From Conoideocrella luteorostrata (taxonomy: Eukaryota > Ascomycota > Sordariomycetes > Hypocreales > Clavicipitaceae), in assembly GCA_032433595.1 (NCBI GenBank), contig JASWJB010000045.1, positions 1-64,000 of the forward strand: a DNA stretch of 64,000 nt, given 5' to 3'. The notes beneath the pieces are model-generated. The model worked only from the letters and a program-made list of their open reading frames with translations, was not told the DNA's origin and did no database searches. Shown here piece by piece: positions 46,370-60,000 of this stretch; within the stretch, counting starts at the first letter, position 1, and the number at the start of each line of letters is the position of its first letter. The position numbers and the translations under genes are program-made.

Positions 46370-47435
46370 GCCACGGCGGATGGACACGGCGCTGTATAAA
46401 ACTCACTTCAAGGGGACTCTTGATCGCGGCCCCTATTGTCCAAAGTACCATTAGCTGGAGCGACTACTATGATATCCAAAGATTAGGAGAAAAGGGGAGT
46501 TCCTGAGCTCAAGGCAATCAATCCCGCATGCTGATGGTCCCAGTATGGCAGGCTGAGACATCGGCCGGAGGGCAAGCCGAGCCACCATCCGGCTGAGCCC
46601 GTTCTATGCCTTGCTATGTAAATTCATATGACTGGCTTATATAGTCTTTGACGGATAGAATCTTCAAAACGCTGATTTTGTGATAGATGTTGATTAGATG
46701 TGGTAATAACATTTCTTCCAGTTGACCAGTAGTTATAGGTTACTATGTAGCTAGTTGATTATATAAATGGATTAATTAACGGACTAAAGAACACTAAAAG
46801 AGAATAGTAGATACGCACCGTCGTAGTGTTCAACTAGAACAATCACGTAGATCAAGACCGAGGCACATTTTGTTAAAATTAGCAGCTCAAAGATATTAGG
46901 TCTCCCTCCGGTCGAGCAAAGCACCCTTTCAAATCAAAAGGTGTCTTGACAAGCTGCTCAAGTTTATCCAGTTGACGGGTATGCCACGATTCGACTCTCA
47001 ACATGATCGGTAGGAATCTGTCTTCACCTTGCGTTGTTATACATGCCAAGACCTAGGTATTGTTCCTAGACAGCTACGTACACAGCGGCTCAGCTCTACT
47101 GCTACTCCCGCTTGGGTTCGAAAGGAAATTCCTGGGGAGCTAATAAAGAGTATTGTGTGCTGCGTTGGAGTTGGGCTTGGACAACTGTTGAGTATTCAGT
47201 GCGTATGAGGAACGGTGGGAGGTCGTTTGCGGGCAGATGTGGCTGCATCCCCGGTGTATAGCCGTGGTGCTACGATGTTTCCAAAGACTTGCTTGGCAAT
47301 CAATTGGGGGTAGGGTAACTACATGATAGATTTTCTGTGACTTGGATTGAAACCTGACTAGTTACACTCAGAGCCAACAACTCCTCGCTCGTCCCTTCTC
47401 TTATCCAAATTAGAGCGACTTCATCTGGCCAGGCT
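46370..47435. other. Intergenic between NLR and SDR genes
   Basis: Convergent 3' flanks. No gene, repeat or 9-mer motif is supported. Confidence 0.5.
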
Positions 47436-48782
47436 TTACAATTTCACCTTGGGCTCCACGCCGTCAGGCAACAAGAAATCAGGGTATTTCAAATCATCAC
47501 CACCCATAGATACTCCCCCTTGTCGTCTCCAAGCACCTCCGTCAACGACCAGCACGTGGCCGTTCACATGGGAACCCGCCGAGCTGAACAGATATACTGT
47601 AGCATCAGCAATATCCTTCACGGTTCCCAGACGACCCGTGGGGATAGATTTTGAGTGATGCTTTAGCGAAGCCTCGTCAGTGCTGATGAGTCGGGCTGCT
47701 CCTTCGGTGTCGGCAATCGCTCCGGGGGCGATCACATTGCTCGTTACGCCGCGCGGCCCGTATTCGAGCGCCACGGAAGCCATGAGCGAGTCGACGGACG
47801 CCTTGGCCGCCGCGACGTGGCCTTGCATGGGCATGCCGGTGTAGTGGAAGGTAGCTGAGACGTACATAATGCGGGCGTCGCTGCTCTTTAGCAGAAACGG
47901 CATGGTGGCTTTGATGGTGTTGAATGTGCCGAGGACATCGATATCCATGACAGCCTTGAAGGCGTTGGAGCTCATTCCTTCCATGGAGACGATGAAGTTG
48001 CCGGCGGCTCCGGCGCTGTGTCACCGTTAGCCGGATGGCTGCCTCCGCCAAAATTCAAGATACCTCTTCCTGATTTCAACCATTTCAATCAGAAAGAAAG
48101 ATAGAACAGTGCGCTTCAGACGATTTCGAAAGCTCTGCGTCAAAACTGTCCCAAACGCTTTTACTGGGAAGTGTTTTACTCACATGACGAAGTCAAGGCC
48201 CCCAAGCTCCTTTGCACATTGCTCTGCTGCCTCCTTGAGACTCTCAACCTATCAAGCCGCGTTAAAACCGCACTCGTACCACACTCTCATACACAAAAAG
48301 ACCAAAATAACAGAAAGTAATAGTGTCTCGCGATCTCATTTGTAAAGAGCAACCAGAGTACGCAAAGAATCAATGATGGGTTTTCAGGCCGAAGGATCAT
48401 GCTGCTTACCTTGCGAACATCGCAACCACCAATACCAATAACCTTGGCACCCGGACGAACCGTCGCGATATCCTTTGCTGCGGCTTCTGTCTTTTCCACA
48501 TTACGCCCAATGATGCATGCATCAGCACCAAGACGGACAAGAGCCCTCGTCTGCATGCTGCAAATGGTGCCGGCACCGCCGGTCACAAACACAACCCGGC
48601 CCTCTGTTACACAACGTTGCGGTTAGCAAAGAAATGTTCCATTATGCCAAACAAATAAAGTGACACCGTTTCGGACTGTACACGAAGGTACATAGCTCAG
48701 CTTTGAAGGCAGGCAGGGTCACTCAACTGAACAAGTCATCTCTCCAGATGGGACTGAGATATTGGGCTTCAGGAACAGGCAT
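47436..48782 (-). CDS. sps19: Peroxisomal 2,4-dienoyl-CoA reductase-like short-chain dehydrogenase
   Basis: Four exons on the minus strand give 297 residues: 48728-48782 (MPVPEAQYLSPIWRDDLF), 48410-48603, 48184-48248 and 47436-48015. All phases match. The Rossmann glycine motif is VTGGAGTICS, the mid-domain NAG-type strand reads IAGAAGNFIV, and the active-site segment is SATFHYTGMPMQGHVAAAKA, with the conserved lysine of dienoyl-CoA reductases. APGAIADTEGAARL and LVVDGGAW are typical C-terminal SDR features. Sps19-type enzymes use NADPH to reduce 2,4-dienoyl-CoA during beta-oxidation of unsaturated fatty acids. The C-terminus is VKL, one residue off the canonical peroxisomal SKL-type signal, so import is plausible but not certain. 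The gene is convergent with the NLR and not functionally linked to it. Confidence 0.93.
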
Positions 48783-49574
48783 GGCTGCGAGATCTCGAGG
48801 GGGGGTTCGCAATGAGATTATGAAAGGGTTTGACTGCAGATTCGACCGCAGATTCGATCGCAGAACGTTTTACAATGCACGGTATGGCCTTCGCTGTGTT
48901 CTTAAGAATCCGCTCCGTTTGGTCGGAGATTTCAATCAACTCCGGTTGAGGCTCCAAGCAAACTCGGCTGCGGTTAGTTCGGCAGCTCGACGTCGTCTTT
49001 CTGTCGCGACAAAGATCATGCAGTCGTCAAAGCATACATATATACTGTAGCCAGCCTATTGTCAATTCTGCCAACTGTATATATCCCAAAATGCCGCTCC
49101 AGAACTCCGTGCGGACAGGTTCGTGGCATTGGTATGTAAGCCTCGGCCCAGATATCGGTAGAAAGTGGGGCTTCGGTTGGGAAGAAAAGTCACGATTTGA
49201 CCAATGAGGTAATTGCATGGTGCAAATGTCTACCCGCGACTGTTAATTGTCCTGACAGCGGTTGACAGCGTCTCAAGCTCAGAGCTTACATGAATGGCTT
49301 GTGATTCGAAGTTCGTGGCAAAAATTGAGGGAACTGTTGTTCCTCATCCCGGCTGCGATTACCATGGAAAGAGCACAGCAATATTCATGCGTGGCGGTAT
49401 GGAGTTGAGTTCGACGCCGCCAGCGCCGTTGGAGTAGGTCATCCGCGAGGAGTCTGGCCATGCATGGCCAGAGACAACATTGACAGCATCATGTTAAAAA
49501 ATGCCAGCGAGGACTTGATGCGGACGGGGGTTCGTCTCATCCATACCAAGCATAGTAGTTATCGCGTGAGTATG

Positions 49575-49597
49575 TACGGAGTACGGAGTACGGAGTA
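49575..49597. repeat. Three overlapping tandem copies of TACGGAGTA (7-nt step)
   Basis: Copies start at 49575, 49582 and 49589. This mirrors the run at 7821-7843 on the opposite strand, both in intergenic DNA. Confidence 0.85.
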
Positions 49598-50363
49598 CAC
49601 TGCGCTCTACTGCGTACTGCGTGCTCTCTGCCATACTCCGTCCGTAGTTAACTAGCAGTTACTTGCCTCCGTGGTTTGTTGGTGGCTGAGACTTGAGACT
49701 ATCCAAGCGTCGCTGTCACTGTCACCGCCGTCGGACAGCTGGTGGCCCTGCCATACCTGTCAAAAGGGAGGAAGGGGAGAATAATTTACCTGGCCCATGG
49801 CGGCTTCCCTAATGGGTCATATTGCCCCCCGCATGCCTGACTGACCAGACTAATGGTATAGGCCATGCATGGTATAACTAACTAGCCCATAGCACAAAGA
49901 AGGAGCCCATGGTATAACTAGCCCGTGGTGCAGACTAGTGAGCTATAGCAGGTATTGTATTGTATGGCCCGTCATCTATTCACCCCGCAAAGGGTCCGTG
50001 AGCCCATGAGCCCATGAGCGCCTTGCCGCTTCCACCGCATATTGTTTGTACATTAACGTTGTATGCGCAGCAGTGACAGGCAAATACAGACTACGGATAT
50101 GGACTGCGGGCTACGGAGCTGTAGACTCGAGCACCTCTTATCGACTATATTCCACACCAGCACCAGCATCAGCACCACTTGTCACGTCAAGTTAATAACT
50201 TAGAAACGCCCTTGCCGGTTCACATCAACCCCCAAAAACCATGTGACCTTTGCTGGCAAACGAGTAGATACAACCGCGCAGCTTCGTCCACCGGGGACTT
50301 ATGCTTTTATGGCTCCAAACCGACATCCGTCGATCATACTTGAATGCCAACGAGGCCGTCTTT

Positions 50364-50379
50364 GGGGGGGGGGGGGGGG
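50364..50379. repeat. 16-nt homopolymer G run
   Basis: Uninterrupted guanines in non-coding DNA. Length may be affected by sequencing error. Confidence 0.8.
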
Positions 50380-53300
50380 TGAGCGGATCTGAAAACCCAT
50401 ACTGGCTCATCCACTACTTACAATCGGTCCAACGCATAGACAAGCGTTCAAGAACAACGGCGCGCACGGCCATTGCCCACTTGATGTTCTCGCCAGCAAG
50501 CTCCGTTTGCGCTGGCTTTAACCAGCAACCACACACAAATATGTACATGTGAAGAACGTTTTACTTCCTCTCTTCGAAATGACCATTATAGACTCTCTAG
50601 TACATGTCAACTACATGACAACCAACAAAAATGGAACTAGCCACTCGCTCTTGTCGGCCACACACCCACAACTCCGGATGCTCTCGCAGTTGAAGGATTC
50701 GCTTTGGCCTCTCTCGGTAAACCAATCAGGTAGTGCAGCGGCATCGGGATCGGGATCGGATGGAGGCCGCCTCGAGCTTTCAAAGCCCTTGGGCTAAACT
50801 TTCACTCGTGACTACCTGGGCAGTTCAGCCATCAAAGTCTTGGCAAATATAAGGTCGTGGCTGGAATACCACAGATTGATTAGTAGCTGTGGATACGGCG
50901 CTTTTATGGTACTATGCATTGAGACTGAAACGGATACCAGTTCTCTGTACATGGCTGACACAGATCTCGTTTGCAGTAAAAGCTTTGAGCGGCACCTGAT
51001 TCCTTAACTGCCTCCAACAATCACAACACAAGCAAGAGCAGCCGATCTTGTCACAACTGTCTTTGGCCCCCAGCTTTGTTATAGGGGCATAAACGAATAG
51101 TTATGCTAGTCCCGAAAGAAAAGAAAAAGGGCGCCCGTATGACCTCGGCATGCGAGTTGTTGCATGAATATTGGGGAAAGTGCTCGTCAGGTTACGGGCT
51201 TTACACACCTTAGTATGACGAAATCAACATAATCGTGTTTTATCAAGAAACGGTGTGTATGGTGGCGAACGCTGATGGGCCAGGGATATGTCGGCTCCGA
51301 CTTTGGCCATTGCTCACAATCCAGACTTTGAAATCATTGCCGAAAGATCGACTCTCCTGACCTGGCATCTCACTGCACATGCATGAGCTGGCGTTTTCGC
51401 CATTGACACTCGGAATCGCTTGATCTGCATATGTACGTATATGCATTTCTCCACATTCTTATCTATACTCATATGGACAATATTTTCATCGCGTATGAGC
51501 ACGAGTATCCTGCCACATGTCCATAACTAATCATCCAGGTATTTTACATTTCAACAGGGAAACGAGGCCCGGATACCGGGATGTGGGTAACTGGATGTAA
51601 CTATAGTACAGTGCAACTGCAGAAGAATCCGCATCAACGCATCATCCGCATCATGATCGGCGCACGCCCTTCCCTTCCTGCATTCTGTAGTATCTCATCG
51701 AAAAGGTCACCCTTTTGGGCTCCATCAATTCTGCGGAAATATATCAATCAGCGTACAGAGCATGGGGAAACTAAATGATACTCACCAAGCTAGTTGAGGC
51801 ATTGCAGGCATGAACAGCACAGTTCCTTGTAGCAACCAACTTTGGTCCACGTCACCGCCACCCCCGCCAAGTCCCATTCACAAGAATGGCATTGTCGAGG
51901 TTGAGCATCTCATATCTCACTCACACACATCCTGCACGCTGGGTTGGGTTTTCGCCCCCAATCGCGGCACACTTGCACGCCATTGGAAGAGAAGGAGAGC
52001 GCCAGACCGACGACACACAGATTTTTTAACCAGCGCACGGCAGCAACTCCGGTTAGACCCGTGAACGAGCAAATATGATGTCCGTGTGGTGAATTGCCAT
52101 TGTCCTCGGAGCACGGAGTAGTTGCTGCATCAATGTCAGCCCACGTCATGTCCAGAACGCAAGCCACCGCGCCACTGACGGCGTCGGTGTCGCGTGGGAG
52201 ACATGGTTCATAGATGTTGCATTTTAGACCACGTACTATGGTAACTAACCACAACACATACACGTACCTAAAAAGAGTTTATTCCTACAGGCATGATCCT
52301 TCCATCTTCCATACAGTCTTGAACAACTCATCGTCCTATTCTCCTCTGCACAGATGGCTCTCGGGCCCATTTGTCACCGATATTTTCTTCCTTGGACTCT
52401 ATTCCCTGCCCTTCATATTTTTTGGTTTTGGGTTCGGCTCAAGTTCTGAATTATGACTCACATGTTTTTTTTTTTAAGTCTCGGCGAATTGTCCCTTGGT
52501 CTTTTTTTTAAAAGCCCCGAGTCCCGATCCACACAATCTGGACAATGGTCGATATCGTGGCCCGTAGGTATCATAACCCTTCCAAGGGCCGTGCCTCGAG
52601 GCGGACATGTAACAACGTGCGCGTACTCCGTACGTATGTGCGACAACAGTAGCCGAGAGCCGAACATTTTCGCCCCCCCCCCCAAGTGTATAACTATTGT
52701 GGCGTCTTAGTCGGTCTCGAGAATTAATTGCTTACAATGCCCGGCGTATACTCTTTGTTTTAGCTTCGTTTTTAATTTCATTTTAGTTTCGGCCTGAGTT
52801 GGCGTATCCTCCGCTCCGGCTGCCTTTTTTTTTGTTCGAAAAAAAAAAAAGATAGTTGGTGGTTCGACACAGAGGCAAGTCAGTCACGTCATGGCGCAAG
52901 TGTCGCAGGTGTCGCATGATTCCAACGTTACAAGAGCAAAATTTGTTGCTCGGATAGAAACCCGCTCGCATGTTTCGAGCACAACCCTTATGGACAGAGC
53001 TCGGTCGTATCACAAGGTCCAAGTCCAAGTCTGAGTCCAAGTCCAGACTGGACAAAGCAAGAAAAAATGGCATAAAGGCAAAAAAAAAAAAAAAGACGCT
53101 TGCTTCATTGTCATGCTATGGTGCTAAAAACGCTGCATTCCTTTTTTTCCTCCCAAGAACTCCAGCTGATCCATGCCATCGCTAAATTAATATTAGAAAA
53201 AAAAATTATAACTAGGTATATAGTTATATGTTAAACAAGTAACAAAAAAAAAAAAAACAAGACGAGGCCCCAGTAAACAGTCCTTGGCCCGTGCCGTGAT

Positions 53301-53775
53301 GTGACATCCAGTCCTGTAGCACCGTAGGATGCACGTGTCCGTCACACACCAGAGTTCTGTGTTTGCTCTCCATGTTTCCTGTACAGAGAGTTGAGACGTG
53401 TAGGCCGAGCCCGTTGTTTTTGGTTCGACGTCGGCCCTCGTCGCGAGATTCCCGTGCCCATGCTTCTGCCACACAGGGAGTTCCATCACGATGGGAGGTA
53501 GCCTCCCAGCCACTTAGTCGTACCGTAGGAGAGTAGTAGAGCAAATATATATATTTTTTTTTCGGGGGGCATCCGCATCAAGTTGGTGTATTAGTGTGTT
53601 GGTGTGTTGGTCTTGCATCATCATGTGAATCAACAATTAAGATTCCAGATTGTAGATGGCGGTGGCGGCACACATTGTCGTAGTTTGTGCTTGCGATGGT
53701 TGAACTGGCTGATACTGAGCTTCTGCTTATTCTTGCTTTTGTTGTTGTTGTAGTGGTAGCTGTAGCTGTAGCTGT

Positions 53776-53940
53776 TCAGCCAGAGCATAAAGGACAGCTC
53801 TCTGGGATGACGATGAATCGTTCATGGGGTCCTGCAGGACACGAGTGTTTGCGGCTTCCATCAGTTGATGTGCTGCAGAAGTGAGCACCAGGATCTGTGC
53901 AGGTCATGTAGATGTAGTAGTTCTTGGTGAAATTGCACAT
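53776..53940 (-). CDS. Small cysteine-rich conserved-looking protein (54 residues)
   Basis: The ATG at 53940 opens a 54-codon frame: MCNFTKNYYIYMTCTDPGAH, FCSTSTDGSRKHSC, PAGPHERFIVIPESCPLCSG. Six cysteines lie at 2, 14, 22, 34, 49 and 52, the last two forming CPLC. The NYYIYxxCxDPGAHF and CPxGPHER patterns resemble short proteins I recall as common in filamentous ascomycetes and of unknown role, possibly zinc-binding. There is no signal peptide, so it is probably intracellular. The frame is open further upstream, but that part translates a (GCACTT)n microsatellite into Leu-Ala runs, so I take the internal ATG. It is the only convincing gene in the 14.6-kb gene-poor region. Confidence 0.6.
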   Translation of the reverse strand: MCNFTKNYYIYMTCTDPGAHFCSTSTDGSRKHSCPAGPHERFIVIPESCPLCSG

Positions 53941-54022
53941 TGTGAAGGGATATGAGTGCAGATATGAAGGGGATATGGTTTCCGACGGGGAGAGAGAGAG
54001 AGAGAGTATAGGACAATGAATT

Positions 54023-54060
54023 GCAAGTGCAAGTGCAAGTGCAAGTGCAAGTGCAAGTAC
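54023..54060. repeat. (AAGTGC)n microsatellite
   Basis: Six hexamer copies, just upstream of the 54-residue minus-strand ORF and probably in its leader. Confidence 0.9.
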
Positions 54061-54988
54061 AAGTTGACTCTGTTCAGCTATACAATAGACAAGATGTTGT
54101 TGCAATGACCATCTGCAAGTGAAGAAGCAGCCGAGAGGGGAGGTAGGCCGCGGTGTCTTATATATAGACGAGTTGAAGCTGTTGCTGGCAAAGGTCTAAC
54201 GAGTCTTGGGGGTTATGCTCAGCATTTTTTTTCATCTCATTTGAGTACGGATGTTATAACAGGGCTGCGGTATAATATAACGTCCGGTGTATGTCATGCA
54301 AGTAGCGGGATCCCAGGAGTGAAGTCTTCGGGGTGGGGCGCGGCACGAATGAAGTAGAAAGACGGGGGGGGACTGACTGATATGGAAAGAAACAGCCTCT
54401 GGACAAAGGGAGCGGGCGTGGATATCATTATATCACGACCAGCTCTCCGTGCTATACACAGGGTATACAGCACTTTGCGAATGTGATTGACAGCCCTTCT
54501 TGAACGGGCGGAATGGGCATCCGGCCTTTTTGACAGGGAACTGGCTGGATGGAGACTGTCTCTCTGCCATGTCTGAGAGTAGGAGTGTTAGTGCTGGGCC
54601 ATGAATTCGGGCGCTGATCACACGGGGGGGGCGTGTGTGTGTGTCAACTAGCACGAAAGAGGAAGAAAGGTCATAATTATCCAACTACTGCTCCGTAGCT
54701 AGTATTACTCCGTAACTGCTCCGTAAAGACTTGGTAAAACAGGCACTGGCGAGAATAAACAAGGACATCCATCACCCGGGGGGTCTTGCCTCGTCCCGCT
54801 CTTTGGTGGGTCGCGTGTTCTGGTGCGACTTGGGATCTGATACCTGACTTGTTGGTCAGAAGACTGCCCTTTCGTCCCTCGACCGGATCTGGGCCGGGGC
54901 AACTCAACGACAACGAGAATTGCAGATGGGAACCAGTGCTATAGACAACACGACTGCACAAGCCCTCTTCGCGACTAAGCTGGGTATG

Positions 54989-55020
54989 ATGCGGATGCGG
55001 GTGCGGATGCGGGTGCGGAG
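54989..55020. repeat. GATGCGGGTGCG-type short tandem repeat
   Basis: About two and a half copies of a 12-nt unit, with slight variation, in non-coding DNA. Confidence 0.75.
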
Positions 55021-56988
55021 ATGGTGATGGAAGGGAGTCGCTAAACGATCCAAGTAAATGCCAAACTGGTTGAGTCTGCTTGAACTAGTACCTCGCTAAG
55101 ACGTGCTAGGTTCGTTTGAACATCTACTTCAGCGAGTGAACGGAGTACTAATTAGTAGTATGTACACTGCTCCTGTCCTTACCTGTCCTTAAAGATAGAC
55201 TAGAATGCGATATGTAGTATAGACCTTGTCGCATGTGTAAATAGCTAATACGTCTACAGGATAGGCGGCAGCCTCGGAGGCTGGTCAATTCTACCGATGG
55301 TGTTCGGGACTGTCGCCAGAACCCAGCATCAACATGAGTCAAAGCAACGGCGACCTTGGCATGGCGGGGGATCTCGAGCCGATATGCCGACGAATAGCAG
55401 AACTCCATGCTTAGAGCTTCACATTCAGCTTTCGCTTACGTTACTTCAAGACATAAGCTGTGCTATTACTAAACCGACATGCAAAGAGGAAGTACCTCGC
55501 CAGCTCGCGTACCGGCACCGGTGGCAGCTCCCGTGCTCCATTTGCCAGCAAGGGGCAGCAAGAAAGGGGGTCCGTTGAGGTTGAAGATCGGGAGGCTCAA
55601 AAAGAATCATGACGGCCCCTGGACACTAGTAGACATATAATTGGAGCTGAGGCAAAAAACAGAACCAGCGGCAGGAAAAAAAGAAAATAGAGAGGTGCGA
55701 GACCCAAACAACGTCATGACGATACAGTGGCCGTGCTTAAATCATGACCCTCTATTTTGATGTCCAGCTTATGCTCACCCTAACCCATTTGCTTTTTTTG
55801 GGTTGAGGTGATCATAAAACCCTGTGTCTGTCGGGGGGAGCTCAGGGCCACACAGACATCAGAAGTTGGGAACCTGGCTGCAGTTCTTCCTATCCAGCTG
55901 TCATAATGAGGTAGCGACTCGGGTGAGCTCATGCCGCCCGCAGCCCAAAATGGATGTGGTCTCACAACTGACGGTCAAGCGCCGGGGGTTAGGACGTGTT
56001 AATGGCAAGGGTCTATCTATCCCAAATCCATATACTCCGTACAAGGATTGTTGAGCGCTCCAAGCGCTAGGCCCCGTAGGCTTAATAGATGGCGATGGCC
56101 CAGATACGCACCAACCCCATCGTGATCCAGGCTCGACAAGGGCATCGATCTCCAAGTGCGACACCCCCCGCCAATTGACCGCTATAACACAATAAAGAGC
56201 CAGAACGTGAAATGACGCGGTGCATTGTAAAGTAGGTAGATGAGGCGAAAGACGGCCCGCAGATATGAAGTGCGTTTTACTGCTCCTTCACGGAACAAAT
56301 CCGGGCCCATATTGCTAGCTTACCAACTGTTCTGTGATCTATTTGCTCCGGTTCGAACTGATTCAGCACGGAAACTGTGGCAAGGTCTGAGCGTTCCGTG
56401 CAGAGCAGTTCTGGCACATCCACGAGAGTGCTTGTTATGGAGATTGGCCCATTTTGGGTATTATCGGCAGGTAACTCTCACCATCTGTCTGTTTTCTTTT
56501 TTTTTTTTTTTTTCTGTTTTCTTTTTTTCTTCCCTGGCTCTCTCCACAAATTAGCGAGGACATGGACGTGAAAAATAACTGGACTATCGTCTTTGTTTCG
56601 GGACTCAGACAATGACTTGAAATTCAGATCGGCGAGTTGAGACTTTTCGGATACATGAGAAAGCTCCATCATGCAAGTCATCCGGTATACTAATGGTTGT
56701 TGAGACCGAGACGCAGTCCATCGACTATAATCTGAGACGAGCAACCATGCAGGCTACATGGCGTAGTTAGTTAGTTGGGTCTCTGCTATTCAACCCGAAC
56801 ACAGTGAGTGAAGAGAAAAACTGCCGAGTACTCCATTTCGTACAGCTTGCAGTTCCTAGTGCGTCTAATCATAACATGATCACGACGAGTGCCTCGATTT
56901 GGGTAGGTGCAGGCAAAGGGAGCCTGGATCGGCATGTACGGGGCTGTGATGGTCCATACGTGTTAGACAGGTGGTGAGGCATGGAAGG

Positions 56989-57018
56989 GACAGGTGGCGG
57001 ACAGGTGGCGGACAGGTA
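56989..57018. repeat. GACAGGTGGCG short tandem repeat
   Basis: Nearly three copies of an 11-nt unit, abutting a TACGGAGTA copy at 57020. Confidence 0.75.
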
Positions 57019-60000
57019 GTACGGAGTAGACATAGAAAGACAGCAGGCAGGCTTGCAGTTGAAGCGGCTGCTCGACACGGAGGGGCTAGTAAATCGCGGC
57101 GGCGGTTAGACCCAGCTCCTGCAACGCCACGATTTTTTTGTCGCGACATCATCTCAACATCTCTCAACAGCAGAGCAGACATCCATAATCGCCACAATGC
57201 CGAGAGGCTCAGGATGTGAGATCCGCAGATCCTTACCACTTTACTTTACGGAATAACTAGGAAGGTAATTACCAAGTTGGTCTATTTTAGGTGAGCGACA
57301 AGACATCCCTCGCTTCGGTATCAGGTTTCGCGTTGGCGCATCTTGTTGGCTGGCCGTATCTTCGCATGACTGTTCATACATATGCGGTGCTACACCGACT
57401 GCTACAATACTACACACGAGGGAGCGCGCGCAGCATTAACATAATCTCCAAGTGCGACACAGACAACAGAGCCTGCCAGAAGTCACCACCTCCTTCTCCG
57501 AACGATGATTCTAACCGTCCAGACCTCTTGGGTAAGTAAGTAGGTTGTCAATCAGCTTTACAAGGATAGCTCCACACTCGAGCTATCATAATTATTGTAC
57601 AAGCCGAGATCATGCAGCCGCCGGGGGGGAAGGTCCGAGGAACCGGTGTGGTGTGACGGTTCCTTGCATTGGCTGTGCTGTCGGGTCAATCAAACAATTT
57701 AATCACTATAAGGATCTCAACCTGCAAAACAGCATGTCCACAGCTAAGACATTTATATGAAGCAGCATTACCGGGACCAGTACTCTCCGTACCACATCTA
57801 GAGCCCTACCTTACACTTCAGAATGCTCCATGCAGCCCCGCACCCGGTCCATCTTGAGTGCATTCTTTCTAACACTGAAATACAGGTCTGACACAATCTG
57901 CATGCTCTTTCAATTGAAGGAAGTAGCTTACCTCACCTACTCCTTTGAATTCTGCAGATCCAATATTGCGCAGCATTAATACCGTCTGGCGTCCGTTGAC
58001 TGCCTCTGCACCAGCATTCGGCGATCTAGGATTAATATCACGCACATTCCACCTGCACACTTTCAAGAGTGGAGACTAACCACGATGGACGGCTGCGGGG
58101 AGAAGGACTGTCAAAATGACACACCAATCAAGATGCACAGTACTGAGAAATGATTCAGAGCGACGCATGTTTTGTTATACCGTGAGAATTATCACTCGTA
58201 CCAAGTCACAGGTCATACCCGACGGTTCGACGTAATAGATCCCTTCGTCCAGTAGAGGTATGCCACTGAGGTCCAAGCGCAGAGCTATGGTCAGCGCGTT
58301 GAGCGCCACCAAAAGAAAGCGTCTTCAAGGGTGACAGAACGGCGAGACACAGCCCCCACAGAGCAATCAGAGTATTCCGAAGGAAAAGAACGCACAGTGT
58401 ATTGAGATGGGTGCAGGTATAGTCGTGATAGCGTCACTGCGAGCGTGCCTTGACATCCTTAATTGCACCCGAAGTCAAGCAGCAATCGAGCAGTGTCATT
58501 TCACTTATCAGTTTTATCAATGGTTCGGGAACCAAAGAAAAAAATAAAATAAAAGAGGCGGCCATCTTGTCTATGATTTGTGCTCTACCTATCACATTAC
58601 AAATCTAGGAATGGCCGAATGTATGGTCTCTGTGGTTCTACTTAGTTTTGACTTTTGACTTCTAGTACGGACAGGTATAATCTATCTACCGGCCCAATGC
58701 AACAGTATCCCCTCTTTATTTCTCTGCTGACCATCGAATCAGACACTCAGTTTTCTAGTTGGCCGTGTTTGTGATGCCTTTGCTGGCTTGTCTCCTCCAC
58801 CCTGAGGTCCTCCCAGTCTGTTCCACCCATGCTCGGTATGATGAAACAGGCAGCGAGCCACCAGTGTCTCTAAGCCTCCAGCTGTTGGGAATACAAGACA
58901 AATGGTTGCGAGTACAAGACCACGGTACAGCAACTGGATAGTTGACCGAAGCTCTGATGTACTAGTAACACCGCAAAGTAAGTCATGCTATTGTTGCTGC
59001 CGCCAATCGTTGTTCCCCATTGCGGCAAGGCGTTTCTCAATCCGGCGACCTGCAGCGTACCCAGAACCTCCATGGCTATCACTTCTCCATTGGACATCAG
59101 ACTCACGCATGTCCTTGTGACGGTAGTGTCTTTTCTTAGCGCTTCGTCTGTGAGAGCTGCAAAGAGAAAGCCAGCCAGCAGAATAATATTTGTGCAATAT
59201 TAGTTGGCATCGGCACATAATTCGGAGTACTCCTATCTCATTTTTCAGACACCCCCTCCATCAGCATGCTGACGACTTTTCGATCGTCAGGGATCTCAAC
59301 ATATTGCGAATGTGCCAAAAACTTTTTGGTGGTACACCTTTACACAAAGCCCATCAGGGTGGATCAGTCCATCCCGTGATGTTGGGAGACCCTACATCGG
59401 ACTGAACAGAGTCAGTTGACTGGTCTCGTCACCGTCGTATCTCCGCCCGAGGACAAACTTTATGGTAAGGCTATCCAATATCAGCCACCCACCACCACAT
59501 TTTGTTGACATACGTATCCAACAAAGTCTTGAATGACGCAACACCATTGCATTGATCTGCGACAGCCAGCTAATAAAAGGAACGGCAAGGTTGGTCTAGT
59601 ATTGGCGCTGGGCACCTACATGCTCAGGCACATGCGCGAGTTCCCTGTTCGCTCGACATCACGGCATCATTCTAATGGAATTTGGCTCCCATCAGGACTG
59701 CAACTGGATCCAAAATTAATGGCTCAAGCCAATATGTTGACAATATGTCAACTCTACGGAACTAGTCTTACGGAATTAACAGACCTGATGTCTTGGTTTG
59801 CTTCGAGTCATATCTGTGCAGAACAGATGGTGTCTAGACTTGAACAACTATACAAATCTAGCTCCATCCACACCGAGCTGGTCCAGTAGTGCCAAATTAC
59901 CCATGCAGAACACCACAATATGGACTCTACAATATGGAGTGCAATTCCTGGGAACATTTCAGCCCCCAACGCCTTCTGAAGCCGCTGTCACGTCGTTTGC

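Larger units (their letters stand above)
48783..53775. other. Gene-poor region, left part
   Basis: This 5-kb stretch has no supported gene. It holds the tandem 9-mer run at 49575-49597, an imperfect local duplication containing CATGGTATAACTAGCCC-like units (about 49867-49925), 16 consecutive G (50364-50379), 11 C (52673-52683), poly-A/poly-T runs near 52830-52850, 53080 and 53245, and a (TGTAGC)n run near 53750-53775. Short open frames lack domains. Confidence 0.55.

Noticed and set aside
56869..57239. Overlapping minus-strand frames of 69 and 119 codons
   Set aside because: They span the GACAGGTGGCG repeat and have no domain.
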